Shown here: positions 32,373 through 40,800 of the stretch, piece after piece
Position numbering within the stretch: the first letter of the stretch is position 1
Layout: each line of letters opens with the position of its first letter
Assembly: GCF_009184865.1 (NCBI RefSeq)
Contig: NZ_CP045096.1
Span: 7,068,001-7,132,000 of the forward strand
Length of the DNA: 64,000 nucleotides
DNA from: Streptomyces phaeolivaceus
GTDB lineage: Bacteria > Actinomycetota > Actinomycetes > Streptomycetales > Streptomycetaceae
Direction of reading: 5' to 3'
Program-made: the position numbers and the translations under genes
Notes under the pieces: model-generated
Seen by the model: the letters and a program-made list of their open reading frames with translations, nothing else
Databases searched by the model: none
What the model was told of the DNA's origin: nothing

Positions 32373-34529
32373 GTGCGCATCGGACTGCTTACGGAGGGTG
32401 GCTATCCGTATGTGAGCGGTGACGCCAGGCTCTGGTGCGACCGACTCGTACGCGGGCTGGAGCGACACGAGTTCGACATCTACGCGCTCAGCCGGAGCGA
32501 GCGGCAGGAGGACGAGGGCTGGATCCCGCTGCCGAGGCAGGTCAGCCGGGTCCGCACGGCACCGCTCTGGACGGCCGAGGGCGACGGGGTCGTCCATGGC
32601 CGCCGGACCCGCAGGCGCTTCGCGGAGGCGTACGGCGAACTGGTGGCGGCCGTGTGCTCGGGCGGAGGAGGCGGGGTCGGGGTTGCGGCTGGGGTCGCAG
32701 CCGGGGTTGCGGCTGGCATGGACGGCGGGGCCGGTGCGGCCGGTGTGGCCGGAGATGCCTCCCGAGGTGGGGCCGACGTTGAGGCGGACCGTTTCGGCAA
32801 CGCGCTGTACGGGCTCGCCGAGTTGGCGCGTGACGAGGGTGGGCTGGTCGGCGCGCTGCGCTCCGAGGTCGCCGTGCGCACGCTGGAGCGCGCCTGTCGT
32901 GCGCCGGGCGCACTGCGGGGGGCGCGTGCGGCTCGCGTACCGGATCTGCTGACGGTCGCCTCACATCTCGAACGCGCCCTGCGCCCCCTCTCGCTCGACT
33001 GGTACGAGGACGACGGGCTCGGCTCGGTCGACCTGTGCCACGCGGCGGCGGGCGGCTCGGCCGCGCTGCCCGGACTGCTGGCCCGGCACTTCCACGGGGT
33101 GCCGCTGCTGGTCACCGAGTACGGCGTGCCGCTGCGGGCGCACTACCTCGGGGCCTCGGGGGAGCCGCCGGTGCGCGCCCTGCTCGCGGCCTTCCACCGG
33201 CGGCTGACCGCCGAGGTCTACCGGGAGGCCGCCTGCCTCACCCCCGGCAACACCCACGCCCGGCGCTGGCAGGAGCGCTGTGGCGCCGACCGCGCCAGGA
33301 TCCGGACGGTCTACCCCGGCATGGACGCCGCCCGCTTCGCGCAGGTCGGCGAGTCGGCGGAGTGCGCGGATCCGCACACGCTGGTCTGGGTCGGCCGTAT
33401 CGAGCCCGCCAAGGACCTGATCTCGCTGCTGCACGCCTTCGCCGAGATCCGCCGGGCGGAACCCAAGGCGCGGCTCAGGATCGTCGGAGCGGCGGCGGGG
33501 TCCGAGGCCGTCGCCTATCTGGGGCACTGCAAGGCCCTGGCCGCACAGCTCTTCCCCGACGAGGCGGACGGCGTCCACGCGGTCGGCGACAACCCCGTCT
33601 CCTTCGAGGGGATCGGCGACCCGGCCGTCCCCGACCTGGCCGAGGCCTATGCGGCGGGCGCGGTGGTCGTGCTGTCCAGCGTCGTCGAGGGCTTCCCGAT
33701 CAGCCTGGTCGAGGCCATGTTCTGCGCCCGGCCGACGGTCTCCACCGATGTGGGCGCGGTCGTGGAGGTCATCGGCGGCACCGGGCTCGTCGTACCGCCG
33801 CGCAATCCGCGGGCGCTCGCCGAGGCGTGCGTGGCACTCCTGCGAGAACCCGAGCGCCGCGCGCGCCTTGGCGCCGCCGCCCGCGCACGAGCCCTCGAAC
33901 TCTTCACGGTGGAACAGAACGTCGAGGCATTTCGTGGCATCTACCTCGAAGTCGTCTCCCACGCCCCGGTACGCAAGGTCGTCCTCGACGACTCCGGCGA
34001 ACCACGGCCCTTCGGAGCGCCCGCCGAGGCCCGTGTCCCCGGCCGCTGGACCGATTCCCAGGTGGCGACGGGAGGGCTTGGGGTTGCGGGGGTCGCTGGT
34101 GTGGCAGGAGTTGCTGGTGTGGCGGGGATCGCGGGGGTCGCCGGTGTGGTGGGGGCCGCCGGGCCCGGTGGGGGTGCTGCCGGGAGGCCGCCGTGGGCCG
34201 TGGGGGCGCCCGTGCGGGCGACGGTGCCGCCGCCGGCCCCGGCCCCGCCGCTGGCACCTGGCTCGGCATCGGCACCGGGCGCTGTGCCTGGCCTTGCACG
34301 GGGGCCCGTGGCCCGGCCGGTTCGGGAGGCGGCATCCGGCACAACACCCGACACAGCACCCGACACGGCTCCGCCCTCGGTGTCCGCCCCGGTCACGGCT
34401 TCGCCCTCGGTGTCCGCCCCGGTCACGGCTTCGGCTTCGGCGTCGGCCGGGGATCCGGTCCTGGCCACGGAGAGGGCCTCGGGCACGGGGGCCGGGGAGC
34501 CGGTGCCCGCGGGGGAGGGGGCGCGATGA
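32373..34529 (+). CDS. PelF-like family 4 glycosyltransferase (DUF3492)
   Basis: A 718-residue cytoplasmic glycosyltransferase. The N-terminus VRIGLLTEGGYPYVSGDARL is the DUF3492 signature found in PelF, the enzyme that polymerises the Pel polysaccharide from UDP-GalNAc/GlcNAc. The C-terminal Rossmann domain has VWVGRIEPAKD and the EX7E motif EGFPISLVE near residue 440. After about residue 560 comes a Gly/Ala/Val repeat (GVAG units) and a Pro/Ala/Ser-rich tail. GTG 32373 has GGGGG 7 nt upstream. The stop overlaps the next gene (ATGA). Which sugar it uses is inference from the family and neighbours. Confidence 0.82.
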   Translation: MRIGLLTEGGYPYVSGDARLWCDRLVRGLERHEFDIYALSRSERQEDEGWIPLPRQVSRVRTAPLWTAEGDGVVHGRRTRRRFAEAYGELVAAVCSGGGGGVGVAAGVAAGVAAGMDGGAGAAGVAGDASRGGADVEADRFGNALYGLAELARDEGGLVGALRSEVAVRTLERACRAPGALRGARAARVPDLLTVASHLERALRPLSLDWYEDDGLGSVDLCHAAAGGSAALPGLLARHFHGVPLLVTEYGVPLRAHYLGASGEPPVRALLAAFHRRLTAEVYREAACLTPGNTHARRWQERCGADRARIRTVYPGMDAARFAQVGESAECADPHTLVWVGRIEPAKDLISLLHAFAEIRRAEPKARLRIVGAAAGSEAVAYLGHCKALAAQLFPDEADGVHAVGDNPVSFEGIGDPAVPDLAEAYAAGAVVVLSSVVEGFPISLVEAMFCARPTVSTDVGAVVEVIGGTGLVVPPRNPRALAEACVALLREPERRARLGAAARARALELFTVEQNVEAFRGIYLEVVSHAPVRKVVLDDSGEPRPFGAPAEARVPGRWTDSQVATGGLGVAGVAGVAGVAGVAGIAGVAGVVGAAGPGGGAAGRPPWAVGAPVRATVPPPAPAPPLAPGSASAPGAVPGLARGPVARPVREAASGTTPDTAPDTAPPSVSAPVTASPSVSAPVTASASASAGDPVLATERASGTGAGEPVPAGEGAR

Positions 34530-35914
34530 GCGAGCTGCGCTTGGACGGGCTGGACGAGTTGGACGGGTTCGACGGACTCCACGGGGCGGATCGCTCGGCC
34601 GTGGACGGGACGGACCGCTCGGCCGTGGAGGCGGCGGATCGCACGGACGCATTGGACCGCGCGGACATCCTGGACCGCTCGGCAGCGTCGGACCGATCAG
34701 CAGCGTCGGACCGATCAGCAGCGTCGGACCGCTCGGCAGCGTCGGACCGCTCGGCAGCGCCGGGCCGTTCGGACGGGGTCGCCCCGCCCGAGACCACTGC
34801 CCGGCTCATCGACGACAGCTCCGCCGCGGCCGAGGCCAAGGCTTCTCCGCGCCGCGGTGGCGTCGATCCGGTGAAGGCCCTGATGCACCGGCACCGGGTG
34901 CTGTGCGAGCGGGCGGTGGACCCCTTGGAGATCGCCGCCGGGCTGGAGGCGCACGGGGTGACCGACCGCACGGCTGCCCGCTTCCGGCACCGGGACGTCT
35001 TCTCGCTCGCCGAGGAGATGTACGCGCGCGTGTCGCGCGACGCGGAGGAATCCACAGAGCGCGAGCCGGTGCCGAGCGCGCCCGGCGCACGCCGTGGCTG
35101 GGCCGTGCTCGCCGTTCTGCCGGGCACGGTGTGCGCGGCGGCCGTCGTCGGAGTACGCCTCACCGACGGCCAACCCCGTCTCGTGGCCGCCGCCCTCGGC
35201 GCCCTCGCGGTGGCGCTCTCCCTCCGCGTGGCCCTCGACCGGGGCCCACTGCGTGTCCCGCCGGACATGGCGGGCCGCACCCGGATCTGGACCTGCTGGC
35301 TGGTCGCGTACGCCCTCCTCGGCGACGGCCTGCTCACCGCCGGTCTCGACGGCGGCCCCCACGGCCTCTGGCCCATGGCCCTCGCGCCCGTACTCGCGCT
35401 CGCCCTGTCCTGCGCCCCCGCCGTCTGGTGCGCCCACCTCCTCTCGGTACGCGCCCGCCGCAAACTGGCCGCCAGCCGGGGCCTCGCCGAGTTCGCCGAC
35501 TCCGTGCAGCCCCTGATCCTCGGCGTGTTCGCACTCCACCTCTGCGCTCTGGGCGCTCTGCTCGCGCTGAGCGGCGCCGTCCTGGACGAGACCGCCGGGT
35601 ACGCCGGCGCGGGTGCCCTGGGCGCGCTCCTGCTGCTCGCCCGTCTCCTCACCGCCCACGGGTTCCCCCAGGCCCCGGCCGTCGCCCTCCGCGCCGCCGC
35701 CGTGGCCGTGGCGCTCGCGCTGGGCACGGTCTTCGCGAGCCGACTGCCCGGCTGCTCCCTCCTGTCCGTCCCGGTCGAGACCGTCGCCGAGGCCTGGGGC
35801 CCCGGGGCCGTCCCCGCCCTCGTGTGCGGCGCCGCCGCGCTCGCCCTGCTCGTCCACGCCACCCGCACGCTGACCCGGGCCTCGGCCCACGCCCTGCCCT
35901 CCGGGGCGACCTGA
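34526..35914 (+). CDS. Integral membrane protein of the polysaccharide locus (about 8 TM)
   Basis: A 462-residue protein. Residues 1-75 are a charged, repetitive leader with five SDRSAA-type units of 18 bp each; residues 110-170 are soluble; then about eight hydrophobic helices run from residue 185 to 455. I do not recognise the family. PelG, the membrane partner of PelF, has 12 helices, so this is not an obvious PelG, but position and translational coupling (ATG overlapping the glycosyltransferase stop) make it a candidate export or assembly partner. Confidence 0.7.
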   Translation: MSELRLDGLDELDGFDGLHGADRSAVDGTDRSAVEAADRTDALDRADILDRSAASDRSAASDRSAASDRSAASDRSAAPGRSDGVAPPETTARLIDDSSAAAEAKASPRRGGVDPVKALMHRHRVLCERAVDPLEIAAGLEAHGVTDRTAARFRHRDVFSLAEEMYARVSRDAEESTEREPVPSAPGARRGWAVLAVLPGTVCAAAVVGVRLTDGQPRLVAAALGALAVALSLRVALDRGPLRVPPDMAGRTRIWTCWLVAYALLGDGLLTAGLDGGPHGLWPMALAPVLALALSCAPAVWCAHLLSVRARRKLAASRGLAEFADSVQPLILGVFALHLCALGALLALSGAVLDETAGYAGAGALGALLLLARLLTAHGFPQAPAVALRAAAVAVALALGTVFASRLPGCSLLSVPVETVAEAWGPGAVPALVCGAAALALLVHATRTLTRASAHALPSGAT

Positions 35915-36064
35915 CCCACCTCGGGCCCCGCACGGCCGAACACCGCCCTGCGAGCCCGAGTCCGACCGATGCGCGGGACATCCGTCCCGGGCGTCACCTC
36001 CCGCGGGGCCGACACCGCGGGCCCACCTCATCACCCCGGCACCACCCCATAAGGAGAACGCCAG

Positions 36065-36112
36065 ATGATCACCTCCCGAACCGGAGAACCCGCCCCGGGA
36101 GCCGCCCGATGA
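36065..36112 (+). CDS. 15-residue mini-ORF coupled to the epimerase gene
   Basis: ATG 36065, preceded by AAGGAG with an 8-nt spacer, opens MITSRTGEPAPGAAR and stops with TGA at 36110-36112, which overlaps the epimerase ATG. The ribosome site is the best in the locus. It may couple or regulate translation of the epimerase rather than make a functional peptide. Too short to judge by coding statistics. Confidence 0.45.
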   Translation: MITSRTGEPAPGAAR

Positions 36113-37068
36113 GGGTCCTGCTGATCGGAGCCAACGGATACCTCGGCCGCTTCGTCGCCGAGCGCCTGCTCGCCGACCCGGCCGTACAGCTCACCGCGCT
36201 CGGCCGCGGCGACGACGCCGACGTACGGTTCGACCTCGCCACCGGCAGCCCTGGCGCGCTCACCCGCTTCCTGGACGCCGTCCACCCCGGAGTCGTCGTC
36301 AACTGCGCCGGAGCCACCCGCGGCGGCGCCCGCGAACTCACCCGGCACAACACCGTCGCCGTCGCCACCGTCTGTGAGGCCCTGCGTCGCAGCGGCTGCG
36401 GCGCCCGACTGGTGCAGCTCGGCTGCGGCGCCGAGTACGGGCCCAGCCAGCCCGGCTCCTCCACCGCCGAGGACGCCGTGCCCCGCCCCGGCGGCCCGTA
36501 TGGCGTCAGCAAACTCGCCGCCACCGAACTCGTCCTCGGCTCCGGCCTGGACGCCGTGGTCCTCCGTGTCTTCTCGCCCGCCGGACCCGGCACCCCCGCC
36601 GGCTCCCCGCTCGGCCGCCTCGCCGAAGCCATGCGCCGCGCCATGCAGTCCGGCGACGGCGAGCTGAAACTCGGCGGCCTCGGCGTCCAGCGCGACTTCG
36701 TCGACGTCCGCGACGTCGCCCGCGCCGTCCACGCCGCCTCGCTCTCCGCCGCCCAGGGTGTGATCAACATCGGCTCGGGCCGAGCCGTACGCCTCCGCGA
36801 CGCTGCCGCCGTCCTCGCCCGCGTCGCCGGATACGGCGGCGCCCTCCACGAACTCGACGCCCCACCCGGCCCCCTCAGGCCCACCATCGGCCACCCCCGC
36901 CCCGAACCGGACCACGCGGGCCCCGTCTCCTACCCCTATCCGGACGGCTGCGGCAGCTGGCAGCAGGCCGATGTGCGCACCGCCCGCGACCGCCTCGGCT
37001 GGCGGCCCCGCATCAATCTGGAGGAGTCCCTCGCCGACATCTGGATGGAGGCGGCATGCCGTATCTGA
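36109..37068 (+). CDS. NAD-dependent sugar-nucleotide epimerase/dehydratase
   Basis: A 319-residue short-chain epimerase. GANGYLG at residues 7-13 is the NAD-binding loop and Tyr131-x3-Lys135 (YGVSK) the catalytic pair; NIGSG and DFVDVRDVARA fit extended SDR sugar epimerases. With the neighbouring PelF-like transferase a C4-epimerase making a UDP-GalNAc-type precursor is plausible, as PelX does in Pel systems; other sugars are possible. The start overlaps a mini-ORF and its 3' end overlaps the glycosidase gene by 13 bp. Confidence 0.85.
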   Translation: MRVLLIGANGYLGRFVAERLLADPAVQLTALGRGDDADVRFDLATGSPGALTRFLDAVHPGVVVNCAGATRGGARELTRHNTVAVATVCEALRRSGCGARLVQLGCGAEYGPSQPGSSTAEDAVPRPGGPYGVSKLAATELVLGSGLDAVVLRVFSPAGPGTPAGSPLGRLAEAMRRAMQSGDGELKLGGLGVQRDFVDVRDVARAVHAASLSAAQGVINIGSGRAVRLRDAAAVLARVAGYGGALHELDAPPGPLRPTIGHPRPEPDHAGPVSYPYPDGCGSWQQADVRTARDRLGWRPRINLEESLADIWMEAACRI

Positions 37069-37805
37069 CCCCCTCCCCGTCCGGCGTCGCCAGTACCGGC
37101 TTACGTCTGCGCTTCGGCATCCCCGGCTATGCCCACCCCCTCGTCGCTCCCCTGGAATGGGGCGAACTCACCCGCCCCGGCACGCCGCTGCACTGGGTCG
37201 TCCTGAACGTCTCCGACGGCCCCGGCACCCGCCCCGACCCGCACTGCCTGGAAGCCGCCGGACGGCTCCGGAACGGGGGCGTCCGGGTCCTCGGCCACCT
37301 GGACACGACCTATGGGGCGCGCGCCCTCGCCGAGATCGCCGCCGACGCACACCGCTATCTCGACTGGTATCGGGTCGACGGCTTCGTCCTGGACCGCTGT
37401 CCCACCGGGCGCGGCGCCCTCCCCGAGACCGGCCGCACGGTCACCGCGCTCCGGACCCTCCTCGGCGGCGGCCACCTCGTCCTCGGCCACGGCACGCACC
37501 CCCACCCCGGATATGTGGAGATCGCCGACCAGCTGGTGACCTTCTCCGGGCCGTGGAGCGACTACCGTTGGTCGCAGGTGGCCGAGTGGACCGCAGACCA
37601 TCCGCCCGAGCGCTTCTGCCATTTCGTCCATGGTGTCCCGCGCGGCCACCTCGACGAAGCGCTGCGCATCGCCCGCTGGCAGGGCGCCGCCACGATCTAC
37701 TTCACCGACCGCACGGACCGCGGCGGACGGATCGACCCCTGGGAGACGATGCCCGGCTACTGGGACGAAATCGTCTCGCTGGTTGGAACGGGTGTCTCGG
37801 AATGA
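37056..37805 (+). CDS. Spherulation-specific family 4 protein (Sph3/GH135-like)
   Basis: A 249-residue protein with the spherulin-4 pattern: PGYAHPL at the start, VVLNVSDGPG, LGHLDTTYG, YRVDGFVLDR and LVLGHGTHPHPGY. Fungal Sph3 of this family (GH135) is an endo-acting glycosidase needed to make galactosaminogalactan, chemically related to Pel. No signal peptide is seen, so the protein should be cytoplasmic. Where I would expect an Asp-Glu pair after the DG motif the sequence reads Asp-Arg, so catalysis may differ or be lost. Overlap with the epimerase gene supports a common operon. Confidence 0.78.
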   Translation: MPYLTPSPSGVASTGLRLRFGIPGYAHPLVAPLEWGELTRPGTPLHWVVLNVSDGPGTRPDPHCLEAAGRLRNGGVRVLGHLDTTYGARALAEIAADAHRYLDWYRVDGFVLDRCPTGRGALPETGRTVTALRTLLGGGHLVLGHGTHPHPGYVEIADQLVTFSGPWSDYRWSQVAEWTADHPPERFCHFVHGVPRGHLDEALRIARWQGAATIYFTDRTDRGGRIDPWETMPGYWDEIVSLVGTGVSE

Positions 37806-37868
37806 AAAAGGGCGTGGCAGTGTTACGGGGAGAACAACTGTAGTGATTGACCGACCAACGGAGTCCCC

Positions 37869-39047
37869 GTGTCGCTGCCACCCCTGGTCGAGCCCGCTTC
37901 CGAGCTCACCGTAGACGAGGTCCGCAGGTACTCCCGCCACCTGATCATCCCCGACGTGGGCATGGACGGGCAGAAGCGGCTGAAGAACGCCAAGGTGCTC
38001 TGTGTGGGCGCCGGCGGCCTGGGCTCGCCGGCGCTGATGTACCTGGCCGCGGCGGGTGTCGGCACGCTCGGCATCGTGGAGTTCGACGAGGTCGACGAGT
38101 CGAACCTGCAGCGCCAGATCATTCACAGCCAGGCCGACATCGGCCGCTCCAAGGCCGCGTCCGCCCGTGACTCCGTCCTCGGCATCAACCCGTACGTGAA
38201 CGTGATCCTCCACGAAGAGCGGCTCGAGGCCGAGAACGTGATGGACATCTTCAGCCAGTACGACCTGATCGTCGACGGCACGGACAACTTCGCGACCCGC
38301 TACCTGGTCAACGACGCGGCCGTGCTGCTGAACAAGCCGTACGTCTGGGGCTCGATCTACCGCTTCGACGGCCAGGCCTCCGTCTTCTGGTCCGAGCACG
38401 GCCCGTGCTACCGCTGCCTCTACCCGGAGCCCCCGCCGCCGGGCATGGTCCCCTCCTGCGCCGAGGGCGGCGTCCTCGGTGTGCTGTGCGCCTCCATCGG
38501 CTCCATCCAGGTCACCGAGGCCATCAAGGTCCTCACCGGCACGGGCGAGCCGCTGGTCGGCCGCCTGATGATCTACGACGCCCTGGAGATGCAGTACCGC
38601 CAGGTCAAGGTCCGCAAGGACCCGAACTGCGCGGTCTGCGGCGAGAACCCCACCGTGACCGAGCTCATCGACTACGAGGCCTTCTGCGGCGTCGTCTCCG
38701 AGGAGGCCCAGCAGGCCGCCGCCGGCTCGACCATCACTCCCAAGCAGCTCAAGGAGTGGATCGACGACGGCGAGAACATCGAGATCATCGACGTCCGCGA
38801 GATCAACGAGTACGAGATCGTCTCCATCCCGGGCGCCAAGCTGATCCCGAAGAACGAGTTCCTCATGGGCACCGCCCTGGAGTCCCTCCCGCAGGACAAG
38901 AAGATCGTCCTGCACTGCAAGACGGGTGTCCGCAGTGCGGAAGTCCTCGCGGTCCTGAAGTCGGCCGGTTTCGCCGACGCGGTCCACGTCGGCGGCGGTG
39001 TGATCGGCTGGGTCAACCAGATCGAGCCGAACAAGCCGGTCTACTAG
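37869..39047 (+). CDS. moeZ: Adenylyltransferase/sulfurtransferase MoeZ
   Basis: A 392-residue fusion. The N-terminal E1-like domain has GAGGLGSPALMYLAAAGVG for ATP binding and two CxxC zinc pairs (CYRC and CAVC). The C-terminal rhodanese domain has catalytic Cys350 in HCKTGVRSAE. MoeZ adenylates and sulfurates the C-terminal glycine of small sulfur carriers (MoaD, ThiS, CysO types) and in actinobacteria serves several pathways including thio-tailored natural products. GTG 37869 follows GGAG. A terminator lies at 39066. The mycobacterial moeB1 (Rv3206c) directly follows DUF3152, without the intervening polysaccharide genes. Confidence 0.93.
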   Translation: MSLPPLVEPASELTVDEVRRYSRHLIIPDVGMDGQKRLKNAKVLCVGAGGLGSPALMYLAAAGVGTLGIVEFDEVDESNLQRQIIHSQADIGRSKAASARDSVLGINPYVNVILHEERLEAENVMDIFSQYDLIVDGTDNFATRYLVNDAAVLLNKPYVWGSIYRFDGQASVFWSEHGPCYRCLYPEPPPPGMVPSCAEGGVLGVLCASIGSIQVTEAIKVLTGTGEPLVGRLMIYDALEMQYRQVKVRKDPNCAVCGENPTVTELIDYEAFCGVVSEEAQQAAAGSTITPKQLKEWIDDGENIEIIDVREINEYEIVSIPGAKLIPKNEFLMGTALESLPQDKKIVLHCKTGVRSAEVLAVLKSAGFADAVHVGGGVIGWVNQIEPNKPVY

Positions 39048-39065
39048 ACACACGCCTTCCCGAGA

Positions 39066-39097
39066 GGGGCTCGGCACTACGAGTGCCGGGCCCCTTT
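39066..39097 (+). terminator. Intrinsic terminator after moeZ
   Basis: GGGGCTCGGCACT (39066-39078) pairs with AGTGCCGGGCCCC (39082-39094) with one G-T pair and a 3-nt loop, followed by TTT. Confidence 0.85.
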
Positions 39098-39163
39098 CCG
39101 CTGCCGCCCGCGCGACCGGGAGAGGGAAGGGGTGGGCGAGTGGGGGTCGGCGGCGGCCCCTGT

Positions 39164-40681
39164 CTACGTGCAGACCTTGCCGTCCTTCGGTACGGTCCCG
39201 TCCAGCAGATACGCGTTCACCGTCGAGTCGACACAACTGCTGCCGCTGCCGTACGCGCCATGGCCCTCGCCCTTCCAGGTGAGCATCACACCGACGCCCT
39301 CGCCCAGTTCCCCGGCCATCTTCCGCGCACCCTCGTAGGGCGTCGCCGGGTCCCCGGTGTTGCCCACCACGAGGACGGGCGCCGCTCCGGGGGCGCTCAC
39401 CTCCGGTGAGTCCGTCAGGCCAGGCACCGGCCAGTCGTAGCACCAGCCCGCGGTGTCCCAGCCCAGGTACTCGCCGAAGACGGGCGAGATCTTCCGGAAC
39501 TCGGGCAGCAGCTTCTTCGTCTCCTCGGGAGTCGGCCGCTGCTTCTGGTCCAAGCACGATATGACCCGTTGGGAGTGGGTCGTCGTGCCGTAGCGGCCCG
39601 AGGGGTCGCGCTCGTTGTAACCGTCGGCCAGCGTGAGCAGCTCGGTGCCGTCGCCGTCCTCGGCCGCGTCGAGCGCGCTGGTCAGCGTGGACCAGCTCTG
39701 CTCGCTGTAGAGCGGCAGGACGATACCGGTGGTGGCCAGCGTCTGGGTGAGTTCACGGCCGGACGTCGTCGCCAGGGGCTCGGCATCGATCCGCTCCAGC
39801 AGGGCCTCGATCTTCCGGGTGCCCGCCGCGGGGTCCTGGCCCGTGGACTTCAGATAGTTGTCCAGCGCGCGCTGGAAGCCCAGGGTCTGGTTCTTCGCGT
39901 GGCCCACGGTGTCGGCCGTGGGGTCGACCACCGCGTCCAGGACCAGGCGCCCCACGTTCTCGGGGAACAGATGGGCGTAGACCCCACCGAGCTCGGTGCC
40001 GTAGGAGATGCCGAAGTAGTGCAGCTTCTCGTCGCCGAGCGCCTGGCGCATGAGGTCCATGTCGCGGGCGGTCTCGGTGGTCGAGACATGCGACAGCAGC
40101 TTGCCGGCGGCCTTCTCGCAGCCCGCGCCGAAGTCGGACGCGTCCTTGAAGAAGGCCGTCTCCTCCGTCGCGTCGTCCGGTGTGGCGTCCACCGACTCGC
40201 CCGCCTGGATCTCCTTGTCGCTGCGGCAGCGCACCCCCTCGCTCTCGGCCACCCCGCGCGGATCCCAGCTCACCAGGTCGTACCGCTCGTGCAGTTCGCT
40301 CGTGAGGCCCGCGTACGACGGCAGCATGGACACGCCCGAGCCACCGGGCCCGCCGAAGTTGAACAGGAGGGAGCCGACACGGTCGTCTGCGTCACCGGTC
40401 GCCTTGCTGCGGATCAGGGCGAGCCCGATCGTGCCGTCGTGCGGTTTCGCGTGGTCCAGCGGCACCTTCAGCGTCGCGCACTGCCAGTCGTCGCCCGGCG
40501 CCGGGCCCTCCGAAGTCGCCTCGCAGCGCCCCCAGTCGAGCTTCTGCGGCGCCGCTGCGGAAGTCGAGGCAGCCTTTCCGTCGTCCGCGTCCTCGCTCGC
40601 CTTGTCCTCCGTGCCGCCACTACAGCCGGCGATCAGCAGCACGGCAGCGGCCAGAGCCGCCCCCCGTGGAAAACGCGCCAT
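39164..40681 (-). CDS. Secreted Slp/tripeptidyl-aminopeptidase-type lipoprotein hydrolase (copy 1)
   Basis: A 505-residue precursor with a lipoprotein signal (lipobox IAGC). The alpha/beta hydrolase domain shows NFGGPGGSG (oxyanion), DLVSWDPRG, nucleophile GISYGTELGG near residue 225, LVVGNTGDPATPYEGA (acid) and GEGHGAYG (His). This is the pattern of Streptomyces SlpD/SlpE and tripeptidyl aminopeptidases, which remove N-terminal peptides outside the cell. ATG 40681 is preceded by GGGGGA. It is a tandem paralogue of the next gene. Confidence 0.88.
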   Translation of the reverse strand: MARFPRGAALAAAVLLIAGCSGGTEDKASEDADDGKAASTSAAAPQKLDWGRCEATSEGPAPGDDWQCATLKVPLDHAKPHDGTIGLALIRSKATGDADDRVGSLLFNFGGPGGSGVSMLPSYAGLTSELHERYDLVSWDPRGVAESEGVRCRSDKEIQAGESVDATPDDATEETAFFKDASDFGAGCEKAAGKLLSHVSTTETARDMDLMRQALGDEKLHYFGISYGTELGGVYAHLFPENVGRLVLDAVVDPTADTVGHAKNQTLGFQRALDNYLKSTGQDPAAGTRKIEALLERIDAEPLATTSGRELTQTLATTGIVLPLYSEQSWSTLTSALDAAEDGDGTELLTLADGYNERDPSGRYGTTTHSQRVISCLDQKQRPTPEETKKLLPEFRKISPVFGEYLGWDTAGWCYDWPVPGLTDSPEVSAPGAAPVLVVGNTGDPATPYEGARKMAGELGEGVGVMLTWKGEGHGAYGSGSSCVDSTVNAYLLDGTVPKDGKVCT

Positions 40682-40800
40682 GAGCACTTCCCCCCTCTCG
40701 CGATACCGTCCACCGGATGTCCCGAATGGCAGTCATGCCATGGTATGCGGACCGCCGTGTCGGCCGAGAAGGCCTGTGGATAACGTTCTGACCTGCATGT

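Noticed and set aside
33649..36108. Upstream 820 codons of a 1139-codon plus-strand frame that ends in the epimerase gene
   Set aside because: The part before ATG 36109 is Arg/Pro-rich shadow of the glycosyltransferase and membrane protein genes; only the last 319 codons are a recognisable protein.
32373..37805. Trehalose or glycogen synthesis genes
   Set aside because: The N-terminal LLTEGGYPYVSG segment and the Sph3-like neighbour fit DUF3492/Pel-type polymer genes better than maltose or trehalose enzymes.
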